The notes beneath the pieces were generated by a model, which made no database searches, was not told the DNA's origin, and saw nothing but the letters and a program-made list of their open reading frames with translations. The position numbers and the translations under genes were made by a program. A stretch of DNA of 64,000 nt from Sphingobium subterraneum (GTDB lineage: Bacteria > Pseudomonadota > Alphaproteobacteria > Sphingomonadales > Sphingomonadaceae): contig NZ_JACIJP010000001.1 in assembly GCF_014199435.1 (NCBI RefSeq), forward strand, positions 372,001-436,000, given 5' to 3'. This document shows, in pieces, positions 28,641 to 37,937 of this stretch. The stretch's first letter is position 1; each line of letters begins with the position of its first letter.

Positions 28641-29494
28641 AGGCGCTGATCACCGGAGCAAACGGTCAGGTCGGCCGTGCGCTGCAAGCCACTGCTCCGG
28701 CGGGCGCGGACATTGTCGCGCTGGGTTCGGGGGAACTCGATATCGGTGATGCAGAGGCTGTCGCGGAACAGGTCGCGGAGCTCCGCCCGGACGTCATCCT
28801 CAACGCGGCCGCCTATACCGCCGTCGACAAGGCCGAAACCGAGGCTGATGGCGCAATGCGGATCAACGGCGCCGCACCGGGTTATCTGGCCGATTCCGCC
28901 CGTTCGGTCGGCGCGAAGCTGGTCCACATCTCGACCGACTTCGTGTTCGACGGGAGCAGCAGCAGCCCCTACCCCGTCGATGCGCCAGTCAACCCGCTTG
29001 GCATCTACGGGCAGTCCAAACTGGCGGGAGAACAGGCGGCGGGCACCGATGCCCTCGTCGTCCGCACCGCCTGGGTCTATGGCAACACCGGCGCCAATTT
29101 CGTGCGCACCATGCTTCGTTTGATGGCCGAGCGCGACGAAGTGCGCGTTGTCGCTGATCAGATCGGCACACCCACCTCGGCCGTCTCGCTCGCAGGCGCG
29201 CTCTGGCAACTGCACACGGCGGGCGCGAGCGGCCTGTTCCATTATACCGACAGCGGAGCGGCAAGCTGGTACGACTTTGCCGTCGCCATTCAGGAAGAGG
29301 CGTTTGCGCTCGGGCTACTCAAACGCACGGTTCCGGTCATCCCGATCGCCACAAGCGACTATCCCACACCCGCGCGCCGCCCGGCTTATTCTGTGCTCGA
29401 CAAATCCCGTACCATCGGCGTGCTCGGGTTGCCCGCCCCGCATTGGCGGGCCAATCTTCGTCTCGTTCTGGAAGAGATCAAACACCATGGCTGA
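28637..29494 (+). CDS. rmlD: dTDP-4-dehydrorhamnose reductase
   Basis: Last step to dTDP-L-rhamnose. A 285-residue short-chain dehydrogenase: ALITGANGQVGRAL at the N-terminus, NAAAYTAVDKAE, STDFVFDG and the catalytic YGQSKLAGE (YxxxK). The GTG at 28637 overlaps the rmlC stop as GTGA and gives the expected N-terminus; a longer upstream frame overlaps rmlC and is not used. Overlaps rmlB by eight bases. Confidence 0.95.
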   Translation: MKALITGANGQVGRALQATAPAGADIVALGSGELDIGDAEAVAEQVAELRPDVILNAAAYTAVDKAETEADGAMRINGAAPGYLADSARSVGAKLVHISTDFVFDGSSSSPYPVDAPVNPLGIYGQSKLAGEQAAGTDALVVRTAWVYGNTGANFVRTMLRLMAERDEVRVVADQIGTPTSAVSLAGALWQLHTAGASGLFHYTDSGAASWYDFAVAIQEEAFALGLLKRTVPVIPIATSDYPTPARRPAYSVLDKSRTIGVLGLPAPHWRANLRLVLEEIKHHG

Positions 29495-30557
29495 ACTGCT
29501 CGTCACCGGCGGCGCCGGTTTCATCGGCGCAAACTTCGTGCATTATTGGCGCAAGCATCATCCGCAGGACAGCGTAACCGTGCTCGACAGCCTGACCTAT
29601 GCGGGCAATCCAGCCAATCTAGATGGTCTGGATCAGGTCGATCTGGTCGTCGGAGATATTTGCGACACCGAGCTGGTAACGCGGCTGCTGACCGAGCGGA
29701 CGATCAGCACGGTCGTCCATTTCGCGGCGGAAAGCCATGTCGACCGCTCGATCACCGGACCGGACGCCTTTGTCACCACCAATATCATCGGCACGCACAG
29801 TCTGCTGAAGGCGGCCAAGAAAGTGTGGCTCGACAGCGGCAGCGGTCAGCCGCACCGCTTCCACCACGTCTCGACCGACGAAGTCTATGGCTCGCTCGGG
29901 CCGCATGACCCCGCCTTTTCGGAAACTACGCCCTACGCACCCAACTCGCCCTATTCGGCGTCAAAGGCCGGGTCGGATCATCTGGTGCGCGCCTATCACC
30001 ACACTTACGGGCTGGAAACGACGACCAGCAACTGCTCGAATAACTATGGCCCGTTCCAGTTCCCCGAGAAGTTGATACCGCTCTTCCTTCTCAACTGCCT
30101 CCATGGCCGCGCCTTGCCCATTTACGGTGACGGCATGAACGTGCGCGACTGGCTGCATGTCGAGGACCATTGCTTCGGGATTGAGAAGATCATCCTCAAC
30201 GGCCGGATCGGCGAGACCTACAATGTCGGGGGCGGGCAGGAACTGCCCAACCTCACTGTCATTGAGCAGATCTGCGCGACCGTCGACGCAGCCTTTGTAT
30301 CGGATCCGTCGCTGGCGGCGCGCTTCCCCGACGCGCCCGCCGCGCAGGGCAAGACATCCGACACGCTCAAGACCTTTGTGACCGATCGGCAGGGGCACGA
30401 CCGCCGTTACGCCATCGACGAGACCAAGATACGTGGCGAGCTGGGCTATGCCCCCCGCCGCACCTTCGCGGAAGGTTTCGCCGAAACACTCGCCTGGTAT
30501 CTGGGCCATGAGGGCTGGTGGCGCGCCATCCTCGACCGCAACGCCAAGGCGGCCTGA
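29487..30557 (+). CDS. rmlB: dTDP-glucose 4,6-dehydratase
   Basis: Second enzyme of the rhamnose pathway, placed last in the operon. The 356-residue protein shows the Rossmann motif LVTGGAGFIGANFV, HFAAESHVDRSI, the active site STDEVYGSLG, PYSASKAGSDHLVRAYHHTYG (YxxxK) and NCSNNYGPFQFPEKLIPL. The C-terminal domain binds the nucleotide sugar. Converges with the T2SS-linked gene 23 bases away. Confidence 0.96.
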   Translation: MAELLVTGGAGFIGANFVHYWRKHHPQDSVTVLDSLTYAGNPANLDGLDQVDLVVGDICDTELVTRLLTERTISTVVHFAAESHVDRSITGPDAFVTTNIIGTHSLLKAAKKVWLDSGSGQPHRFHHVSTDEVYGSLGPHDPAFSETTPYAPNSPYSASKAGSDHLVRAYHHTYGLETTTSNCSNNYGPFQFPEKLIPLFLLNCLHGRALPIYGDGMNVRDWLHVEDHCFGIEKIILNGRIGETYNVGGGQELPNLTVIEQICATVDAAFVSDPSLAARFPDAPAAQGKTSDTLKTFVTDRQGHDRRYAIDETKIRGELGYAPRRTFAEGFAETLAWYLGHEGWWRAILDRNAKAA

Positions 30558-30580
30558 CCCCCGCGCAACGTCGCGGAAGT

Positions 30581-31612
30581 TTATCCGCAGCGCTCGAACG
30601 CTTGCGTACGACCCACGAAACCGCCGTTTCGCGCGAGGATCGATCCCCTCCGGCAATTGCCCGCGCCGACTTGCGCCGGTCCCACCACCACAAAGCCGGT
30701 CAGCGTGCCGTAATCCCATTGCTGCATATCGCCCGTCGCGAGAGCGCGCTTGATCGCATCGCGCACCGCAGGAATCTGATCGAGCGGCCGCCCGTCGAGC
30801 GGGGTGTCGACCATCTCCAGGCTGGCGGAGGGGGAAAGCGCCTGCGACGGAGCGTCCTCCACGCTCCGCTTTTCGGACGGCATGGCCAGCGGAACCGGCG
30901 CAAAGGCAAGTTTCGGCTTTTCGGCAGGCGCTGCCGCAACGCCTATGGGGGCCACGCCGGGAGCAGCAACAGGACGCTGGCGTACCTGCGACGCATTTTC
31001 GACAATCGACCAGTTCTCCGGCTTTGCCTTTACATCGGCGTTGGACTTCATAGACCAGAGCGTAATCGATCCGACCGCGACACACACGAGAGTCGCCACC
31101 AGTCCAACCAACCCGAACATGCGATCAAGCAGCGACGGCCGCGTCGTCTGCCGTTCCACATAGGGTTGCAACGTGCGGCCACGAGAAAACCGCCGGGCAC
31201 TCTCAAACGAAAACTCAAGCGCCCCCAGCCGAAAATGCGTACGCCGCATGGAGAGGTCAAATGCGTCCGCATCGGCGGTACGGTGCACCTCGCGCGGATA
31301 GATTTCGGCCCGGCCGAACTCGCTCACCGCCAGCATATCCATCGGTCGCACCACCAGCGCGTTGTCGCTGCCAGAAACGTGGCTGCGCAGGCGGTCCATG
31401 GCGTGCCCGTCGGCGGGATTATGGCGGTGCGCAAAGGGGTTATATGGTGGCGGCAGCATAGTGCGATAGGCCATGTCCCGGTCTCCCTGCGCTCGCGCGT
31501 TGGTTGCGATTCGTCCCACCTGATGCTGATGCCTATCAGCACCTGCCCCATATTGGAACATCTCAAGTCCCGTCGGCGCCGCATTCGGATGGTCCATTTT
31601 CGACACGGTCAT
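30581..31612 (-). CDS. Membrane protein coupled to the type II secretion operon, function unknown
   Basis: Not recognised. The 343-residue protein has a hydrophilic N-terminal cytoplasmic part of about 160 residues (Pro-, His- and Arg-rich near residues 54-70), one membrane helix around 164-187 (MFGLVGLVATLVCVAVGSI), and a periplasmic part rich in Ala/Pro that ends in a conserved-looking module with two cysteines (TGFVVVGPAQVGAGNCRRG and QAFERCG). The ATG overlaps the gspF stop (ATGA), so it is the last cistron of the gspC-D-E-F unit. A role in secretion, such as substrate capture or pilotin-like help, is only inferred from position. Confidence 0.75.
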   Translation of the reverse strand: MTVSKMDHPNAAPTGLEMFQYGAGADRHQHQVGRIATNARAQGDRDMAYRTMLPPPYNPFAHRHNPADGHAMDRLRSHVSGSDNALVVRPMDMLAVSEFGRAEIYPREVHRTADADAFDLSMRRTHFRLGALEFSFESARRFSRGRTLQPYVERQTTRPSLLDRMFGLVGLVATLVCVAVGSITLWSMKSNADVKAKPENWSIVENASQVRQRPVAAPGVAPIGVAAAPAEKPKLAFAPVPLAMPSEKRSVEDAPSQALSPSASLEMVDTPLDGRPLDQIPAVRDAIKRALATGDMQQWDYGTLTGFVVVGPAQVGAGNCRRGSILARNGGFVGRTQAFERCG

Positions 31613-32841
31613 AATCCCGTCAGGCTTTGAAGTTGCAGGATCGGCAGCAGAATCGCGAGGATTACCACGGCGACGATCGCGCCCATGGCGATGATGATCA
31701 CCGGCTCAAGCAGTGACAATGCCGTGGTGGTGAAGGTATCAAATTCCTGTTCCAGCGTGTCGGCCGCCCGTTCCAGCATCTCATCGAGACGCCCAGCCGA
31801 TTCGCCACTTGCCGACAGATAGACCAGCAATGGCGGAAACACGCCCGAACGGCGCAATGCTGCCGACAGACTGCCGCCGCCCCGGATCGCCTCGACGATG
31901 TCCTGCGACGCGCGGCGCAGCACGCGGTTGTGGACCGTCTGCGTCGTCAGGGTTAGCCCGTCGAGCAGCGGCAGCTTGCTTGCCACCATGGTCGCGAGCG
32001 TCCGAGCCATGCGCGCGGCGTGAAGATCGCGGATCAGCCGTCCCAGGATCGGCAGGCGCAGCAGCCATCCATCGAAGCGCGTGCGCGGGCCGTCCTGCCG
32101 CAGCAGGGTACGAGCAACAAACCCGGCGGCAACCAGCACGCCCGCGATGATCCACCAGCCATGCACGAGTATGTCCGACAGCCCAATGACGAAGCGCGTC
32201 AGGAACGGCAATGTCTGGCCAACGGTATCGAACTGTTCGACGACCTTCGGCACCACGAACAGCATCAGAGCCGTCACCACCAGCACGGCAAAAACCGCCA
32301 GCACCGACGGATAGGCAACGGCCGTAATGACCTTCGCCCGGATCTTCGCCTGCCGTTCCAGGAGGAGGGACAGCCGCGCGAGAATCGTTGGCAGGCTCCC
32401 GGAGTTTTCCCCCGCCGAGACCATCGCGCGGTAGAGCGGCGGGAAGCTGCGCGGGTCGAACGCCATCGCGTCGGCCAGACGGCGGCCTTCCATCACGCCG
32501 CTGTGGACCGTGCCGATGATCGCGCGGGCATGTTCATGCTCGCTCTGCCGCGCGATCGTGCGCAGTGCTTCTTCGAGGGGGCTGACTTCGGCGAGGGTCG
32601 AGAGCTGCCGCGTGAACAACGTCAGTTCCTTGGGCGACAGCCGCGTCCGGGAAAGCGAGAACAGCGCCCGCGCCCGCACACCTGCAGTACGCTCGGGGCT
32701 TCCCTGCTGCTGCTCGATGCGCACGACGAACAGCCGCTTGGCGTCAAGTGCAGCCTTGACGTCATCCAGGCTGTTGCCCCGCAGTTGCCCCTCGCGTTCG
32801 CGGCCCTCGGCGTCGATCGCGATATAAGCGAATTCAGGCAT
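31609..32841 (-). CDS. gspF: Type II secretion system inner-membrane platform protein GspF
   Basis: Polytopic protein that couples the ATPase to pseudopilus growth. The 410-residue product has the duplicated T2SSF domain, with three membrane helices (about 170-195, 220-240 and 375-400), and segments PPLYRAMVSAGENSGSLPTIL and SASGESAGRLDEMLERAA, which are matching copies of the family core. Overlaps gspE by eight bases. Confidence 0.95.
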   Translation of the reverse strand: MPEFAYIAIDAEGREREGQLRGNSLDDVKAALDAKRLFVVRIEQQQGSPERTAGVRARALFSLSRTRLSPKELTLFTRQLSTLAEVSPLEEALRTIARQSEHEHARAIIGTVHSGVMEGRRLADAMAFDPRSFPPLYRAMVSAGENSGSLPTILARLSLLLERQAKIRAKVITAVAYPSVLAVFAVLVVTALMLFVVPKVVEQFDTVGQTLPFLTRFVIGLSDILVHGWWIIAGVLVAAGFVARTLLRQDGPRTRFDGWLLRLPILGRLIRDLHAARMARTLATMVASKLPLLDGLTLTTQTVHNRVLRRASQDIVEAIRGGGSLSAALRRSGVFPPLLVYLSASGESAGRLDEMLERAADTLEQEFDTFTTTALSLLEPVIIIAMGAIVAVVILAILLPILQLQSLTGL

Positions 32842-34606
32842 GGTCGACCTGCGTAGCCATCAACTCATCGAGCATGGGCTCGCTTTCGCGCCGGGTAATG
32901 CGGATTGCCTCTTCCGCAGTGGTGTCACCCGACCGCACGAGTTCGCGCACCGCCTCGCCAAGATCGGGCGCGTGGGCGAAAGCATGGCGCGCAATCAGCG
33001 TTTCGTCCCCACCATCATGGATGAGCTGGCGGATGGTCTCGTCGACGCGTACGCATTCGAACACCCCAATGCGTCCCTTGTATCCCGACTGCGAGCAATC
33101 GGCACATCCCACCGCACGGTAGATGGGCGTTCCCACGGGCAATCCCAGCAAGGCACTGGTCGCGTCGTCAGCAGGATGCGCGGTGCGGCACGACCGGCAC
33201 AACCGCCGGACAAGCCGCTGGGCGATCACCGCGCGCAGGGTCGATGCGAGCAGGAACGGCTCGACCTTCATGTCGCGCAACCGCGTGATCGCGCCAACCG
33301 CGTCGTTGGTGTGCACCGTCGAGAGCACCAGATGGCCGGTCAGGGACGCCTGCACAGCGATCTCTGCCGTTTCGTGGTCCCGAATTTCGCCGACCATCAC
33401 GACATCGGGGTCCTGGCGGAGAATGGCGCGCAGCCCGGCCGCGAAGGTCAACCCGACCTTGGGATTGACCTGTGTCTGGCCGACGCCGTCGACCGCATAT
33501 TCGACAGGATCCTCGACCGTCAGAATATTGCGGCTGCCGTCATTGAGTTCACGAAGCCCTGCGTAAAGCGTCGTCGTCTTGCCCGATCCGGTCGGGCCGG
33601 TAACAAGGATGATGCCATTGGGCTCGCCGAGCGCGTCGCGGAAGGCTTTATCGGCCAGCGCACTCATCCCCAATCCGTTCAACGAGATGCCCGCATTCTC
33701 CTTGTCGAGGATACGCAGCACCACCCGCTCGCCTGCCCGGCTTGGCAGCGTGGAGACGCGCACGTCCAGCAGCTTGCCACCGAGCGTCAGGCCGATACGC
33801 CCATCCTGCGGCACGCGCCGCTCGGCAATATCGAGCCGCGCCATGACCTTGATACGGCTGACCAGCACCTGCGCGACATGCGGCGGCATCCGCAGCGTCT
33901 CACGCAATACGCCGTCGATCCGCATGCGCACGACCAGCCCGGTCTCATACGGTTCGACGTGGATGTCCGAAACCCCCTGCCGCGCGGCTTCGGCGATGAT
34001 ACCGTTGATAAGGCGGATGGCGGGGGCGTCGTCAGCGCTGTCGAGCAGGTCGTCCGCGCTGGGCAAGTCCCCTGCGATCAGGTCAAGCTCATCCGCACCC
34101 ACCTCCATCGCACCCGCCATTGCCGCCGCGCTCCCGTCCATCGCATAATGATCGGACAGATGCCGGTCGAACTGCACGTCCTCGACGATATGCACATCGA
34201 AATCGCGGGCAAGGTGCCGCCGGACCTCGACCAGCGCGTGCCGGTCGCCGGTCTGGCGCATGGCGATCTGCAACCGTGCGTCGCCCTCCTCCCCCAGCAC
34301 CACAATGCCGTGCTTGCGCGCGAAAGCGTAGGGAATGTCGGCAGGGCGCGGCCCAGGGAGCGGGGCCAAGGGCAACACTGGTTCGGATGGGCTGGTGGGC
34401 GTTTCCTGGATGGGGGCAAGCGCTGCCAGCAGCTCCGACGAGGGCGGCAGGGGGGCCGGGCGGGCAAGAGCGGAAACATCATCAAAATCCTGCGGGCGCG
34501 CAGCCCGCGCCAGCGCAGCGGCGGCGGAAACTCCACTCTGGCCGATCAGACCTTCCGGCTTCGTCTCGTCAAAGCCGAAATCCTCGTCCCTGCACCCGCC
34601 GGTCAT
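32834..34606 (-). CDS. gspE: Type II secretion system ATPase GspE
   Basis: Cytoplasmic secretion motor. In the 590-residue protein the Walker A GPTGSGKTTT begins at residue 337, the Asp box is ILTVEDPVEY, Walker B is DVVMVGEIRDHETAE, and His box GHLVLSTVHTNDA. A zinc-finger tetracysteine is visible: C470xxC473 and C501xxC504. The N-terminal about 85 residues are poorly conserved and proline-rich. The ATG overlaps the gspD stop (ATGA). Confidence 0.96.
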   Translation of the reverse strand: MTGGCRDEDFGFDETKPEGLIGQSGVSAAAALARAARPQDFDDVSALARPAPLPPSSELLAALAPIQETPTSPSEPVLPLAPLPGPRPADIPYAFARKHGIVVLGEEGDARLQIAMRQTGDRHALVEVRRHLARDFDVHIVEDVQFDRHLSDHYAMDGSAAAMAGAMEVGADELDLIAGDLPSADDLLDSADDAPAIRLINGIIAEAARQGVSDIHVEPYETGLVVRMRIDGVLRETLRMPPHVAQVLVSRIKVMARLDIAERRVPQDGRIGLTLGGKLLDVRVSTLPSRAGERVVLRILDKENAGISLNGLGMSALADKAFRDALGEPNGIILVTGPTGSGKTTTLYAGLRELNDGSRNILTVEDPVEYAVDGVGQTQVNPKVGLTFAAGLRAILRQDPDVVMVGEIRDHETAEIAVQASLTGHLVLSTVHTNDAVGAITRLRDMKVEPFLLASTLRAVIAQRLVRRLCRSCRTAHPADDATSALLGLPVGTPIYRAVGCADCSQSGYKGRIGVFECVRVDETIRQLIHDGGDETLIARHAFAHAPDLGEAVRELVRSGDTTAEEAIRITRRESEPMLDELMATQVDHA

Positions 34607-36798
34607 GGCGCGCTGTTCCCCGGCGGCACCTCGACGGGGCGGACGACCGTGGTCGACTTGCGGACATTGGGCACATGCACCTGCGGCGCGGCTGCCGGTG
34701 CTGCCGGCGTACCCACCGCCCCCACGACCTGATCATCCGGACGAACCTGCTCGGAACCGGGTGGCACGGTGCCCATATATTCGCGAACCAGCTGATCCAG
34801 CGCCGGTTCGGAATCGGGATCCTTCAGCAACTGCTGTCCGCGAATATAGCCGTACCGCTGCGCGGTGAGGCGCTGCGCGTCTTCCTTGCTGCGCAGGATT
34901 GTCGGGCGGATAAAGACCATCAGGTTGGTCTTGGTGTGGCTGCGGCTGCGCGACTTGAACAATTCTCCCAGCCCCGGAATGTCGGACAGCAGCGGGATCC
35001 GCTCGATCGTCTTGCGCTCATTGTCATCGAGCAGGCCGCCGAGCGCCAGGATCTCGCCATCGTCCACCGTGACTGTGGTCTCGATCTCGCGCTTGTTGAT
35101 GATGAGGTCGCTCGAATTGTTGGACACCGGCCCGGCGATGCTGCTGACTTCCTGACGCAGGAATAGCTTGATCGCACCGCCGGTGTTGATCTGGGGCTTC
35201 ACCTCCAGCTGGATACCCACATTCTGGCGCTGCACGGTGCGGAACTTGTTATCGAAATTCTGGCTCAGCGCCTCACCGGTCGTGACCGGCACTTCCTGCC
35301 CGACCAGGATGCTCGCTTTCTGGTTGTCGAGCGTCATGACGGAAGGCGTGGACAGGATGTTGCTGTCCGTGTCGCTGCGCACGGCGTTGATGATCGCTGC
35401 GAAGATTCCATTCCGTCCGATGCCGGTCGACGCTCCCGCGAACCCACCCGTCGCCGTCAGCAGCGAGCTGACCGCTGCGTCCTGCAAGGTGGTGCCAAGC
35501 TGGCTGGAGTCCTGCGTGACCGTGGTCGTGCCGTTGACGGTCGTCGTCGTCTGGTTGAGCTTGGTCGCCGCGATGGCGCCCGCCAGCGTCAGGATATTCG
35601 GATTGGCGTTGCTGTAATTGGTTGCCGCAAAGCCCGTGTTGGTGCTGCCCAACAGGAACTGCACGCCCAGCTTGCGCGCGGCCGCGTCGCTGATCTCGAC
35701 AATGATCGCCTCGACCAGCACCTGTTCGCGCCGCGTGTCGATCTGGCGGATCGTTTCGCCGAGCATGCGCTGCACGTCGCTATTGGCGGCAACGATGATC
35801 GCGTTTGCGCCCTCGTAGCGGGTGACGATGGCCGGTCCACGGTTCGAAATGCTCCCGCTGCCCCCGCCCGATGAGACGGGAATGCTGGGTGCCGCTGCTG
35901 CCGCACCACCGCCCGCCGGGGAGGCGCTCGACGATACCGAAGCGCCCGCCTGCCCGACCAGCCGCTCCAGCACGGGCAGCAGTTTTTCCGCATCGGCATG
36001 TTCGAGCCAGTAGACGCGGATTTCGGTCCCGGATGCGGCCTGCCGGTCGAGATCACGCGCCATAGCGGCCAGGCGCGACACCGTGCCCGGCTGCCCGCGA
36101 ATGGCAATGCTGTTACTGGCGTCGATCGCCACGACGGTCGCGGACGAGCCCGAATCGGCCGCCCCGCCCCCGCCACCCACGAGCGCCTGAAGAGACGTCG
36201 CGACTTCCCGCGCACCCGCATTGCGCAGCGGCACCACCTGTGTCGCCGCTGTGTCGCGGTCGATCTGCGCCAACACCTGCCGGATACGGCTGATGTTGTC
36301 GGCATAATCAGCGACCACGATACTATTGCCCGCCCGGTTGGCGGTGACCGATCCATCGCGGCTGACAAGGGGCCGCAGGGTTTCAAGGGCGCTCGTCGCA
36401 TCGATCGACCGCAGGCGGAACACCTCGGTCACGAACTGGTTGCGGCTCGCCGAGCGACCCACGGAACTGGGTTGTCCTGCGGCTCCTTCCGCTGGCTGAA
36501 TGCGATAGGCACCCCCGGAGGACGGAACCGCGACCAGCCCGTTGGCGCGCAGCGTCGACAGCACGATCTCGAAATATTCCGAGCGGCTGAGCGGCCGGTC
36601 GGTCACGACCGAGACCTTTCCCTGCACCCGGTTGTCGATGATGAACGTCCGCCCGGTCACGCGCGCGGCGTCCTGAATGAACGCGCGGATATCCGCATCA
36701 CGCACATTCAGGGTCTGCTGCGCGACCGCTAGGGTCGGAAGGGCCGTGGAAAGACACAGGCAGAGCGCACTGCCCCATTTCATCATGTGCAGTCTCAT
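34603..36798 (-). CDS. gspD: Type II secretion system secretin GspD
   Basis: Outer-membrane secretin. The 731-residue precursor has a signal peptide ending around LAVAQQ, N-domains (LNVRDADIRAFIQDAARVTG; several VVADYADNISRIRQVL and GANAIIVAANSDVQRML repeats) and a C-terminal secretin domain with VPVTTGEALSQNF and VGIQLEVKPQINTGGAIKLFL. A Ser/Gly-rich linker lies near residues 290-315. The ATG overlaps the gspC stop. No dedicated pilotin is visible among the gsp genes. Confidence 0.95.
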   Translation of the reverse strand: MRLHMMKWGSALCLCLSTALPTLAVAQQTLNVRDADIRAFIQDAARVTGRTFIIDNRVQGKVSVVTDRPLSRSEYFEIVLSTLRANGLVAVPSSGGAYRIQPAEGAAGQPSSVGRSASRNQFVTEVFRLRSIDATSALETLRPLVSRDGSVTANRAGNSIVVADYADNISRIRQVLAQIDRDTAATQVVPLRNAGAREVATSLQALVGGGGGAADSGSSATVVAIDASNSIAIRGQPGTVSRLAAMARDLDRQAASGTEIRVYWLEHADAEKLLPVLERLVGQAGASVSSSASPAGGGAAAAAPSIPVSSGGGSGSISNRGPAIVTRYEGANAIIVAANSDVQRMLGETIRQIDTRREQVLVEAIIVEISDAAARKLGVQFLLGSTNTGFAATNYSNANPNILTLAGAIAATKLNQTTTTVNGTTTVTQDSSQLGTTLQDAAVSSLLTATGGFAGASTGIGRNGIFAAIINAVRSDTDSNILSTPSVMTLDNQKASILVGQEVPVTTGEALSQNFDNKFRTVQRQNVGIQLEVKPQINTGGAIKLFLRQEVSSIAGPVSNNSSDLIINKREIETTVTVDDGEILALGGLLDDNERKTIERIPLLSDIPGLGELFKSRSRSHTKTNLMVFIRPTILRSKEDAQRLTAQRYGYIRGQQLLKDPDSEPALDQLVREYMGTVPPGSEQVRPDDQVVGAVGTPAAPAAAPQVHVPNVRKSTTVVRPVEVPPGNSAP

Positions 36799-37736
36799 GA
36801 TCCGGGCACCGCCAGCGTCACGGGCACGCTCTTGCCGCCCCGGTCGACCGTCACGTTAATCCGCGCGCCCGGCACCATCGCCTGCTGAAGCGCGCCCAGA
36901 TCATCCGCAGCGACGACTTCCCGCCCATTAATCCGGGTGATGACATCACCGGCACGCAGGCCGGACGAGGCAAAAGCCGGCCCCTGGGCGTTGACGGTTA
37001 TTCCCCGCGTCCGCCCGGTACTCTGCTGCATCCCGAACCCGATGGAGGAGCGGAATATCTCCGCATCCCGCGACATCGTGGGCTGACTATTGCCGCCCGC
37101 AACCGGCGGCGGCCGCACAGGAGATGGCGCGACAGTGCCTGCGGGCACCGGCGCTGTTGCTCCGGCAGCACCGGGGTCGACAGGACCAGCCTGCACCGGG
37201 TCGATCGGGCGCGACTGGTCGAGGAAGACCGTCTCCTCGCGACCGCCCCGATCGATCGTCACATGATCAAACGCCACCGCCTTGAGCGTGACGCCCGGCA
37301 GCACTTCGTCACCAATCGCGAAACTTTGTTGCTGGCCGTCCGGTCCGGCCAGGATGGCGGAGCCCTGCCCCGACCCCTCGTTCACCCGAACCCCATACAG
37401 CACCAGCGCGAGCGAGGTCACCGTCTGGTTCGCCGGTCCTGCAGCGGCCGACTGGGCATTGAACGGATCAAATCCCCGGAACAGCGCCATCCGTGCCTCG
37501 GTCGGCATTAGTGTCGCCTGCGCCGCGCGCCATTGCGGCAGCGGCGACACCGGCGTCACCACCACCCACAGAAGACGTGCAGCCTGTACCGCGACCACAG
37601 CGAGCAGCAGCCATTCCAGAGTGGCAAGATCACCCCCTCTTTTCCGCGCGGCAGCGGAACCCGCTGCCCTGCGCCACAGACTGAAGCGCTCCCGTCCGTC
37701 CGAAGCCATTCCCATTTTAAGACGGTCCCTCACCAT
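36795..37736 (-). CDS. gspC: Type II secretion system protein GspC with PDZ domain
   Basis: Inner-membrane protein linking the secretin to the platform. The 313-residue protein has a cytoplasmic N-terminus, one helix at about 39-61, a homology region with SLALVLYGVRVNEGSGQGSAIL and AIGDEVLPGVTLKAV, a Pro/Ala-rich linker, and a PDZ domain at about 235-310 containing SGLRAGDVITRINGREV. Start may be at 37736 or at ATGs 7 and 9 codons later. It heads the gspC-D-E-F unit and follows a 201-base non-coding gap. Confidence 0.88.
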   Translation of the reverse strand: MVRDRLKMGMASDGRERFSLWRRAAGSAAARKRGGDLATLEWLLLAVVAVQAARLLWVVVTPVSPLPQWRAAQATLMPTEARMALFRGFDPFNAQSAAAGPANQTVTSLALVLYGVRVNEGSGQGSAILAGPDGQQQSFAIGDEVLPGVTLKAVAFDHVTIDRGGREETVFLDQSRPIDPVQAGPVDPGAAGATAPVPAGTVAPSPVRPPPVAGGNSQPTMSRDAEIFRSSIGFGMQQSTGRTRGITVNAQGPAFASSGLRAGDVITRINGREVVAADDLGALQQAMVPGARINVTVDRGGKSVPVTLAVPGS

Positions 37737-37937
37737 GGCACAGATATTGCGTGCGGATGACCCTTCCTGTCGCGTTTACCATGAAATTTCAACAACCCTT
37801 TTCACCAGATCGGAGTTCACTTCTCCGCATCTGGTCCCGCCACCGCATTTAGTGGGTGCAACCGTCTGTTTAGTGCCCTCCGTGGATATGGCCGCCCAAA
37901 AGCAGTTGCGGCGTTACCATGCGTCGTTAACGCGGCT
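37737..37937 (-). promoter_or_regulatory. Gap between gspO and gspC, likely promoter of the gspCDEF unit
   Basis: The only sizeable non-coding gap inside the gsp cluster (201 bases). It contains a hairpin CCAGAT-CGGAG ... CTCCG-C-ATCTGG at 37805-37834 (eleven pairs, one bulged base) with no T-run after it, so it may be a weak terminator or an operator. No ORF is visible. Splitting gspG-O from gspC-F here would allow independent control. Confidence 0.45.

Noticed and set aside
32840-34732. 630-codon open frame opposite gspE
   Set aside because: Antisense shadow of a gene with intact ATPase motifs; composition typical of GC-driven frames.
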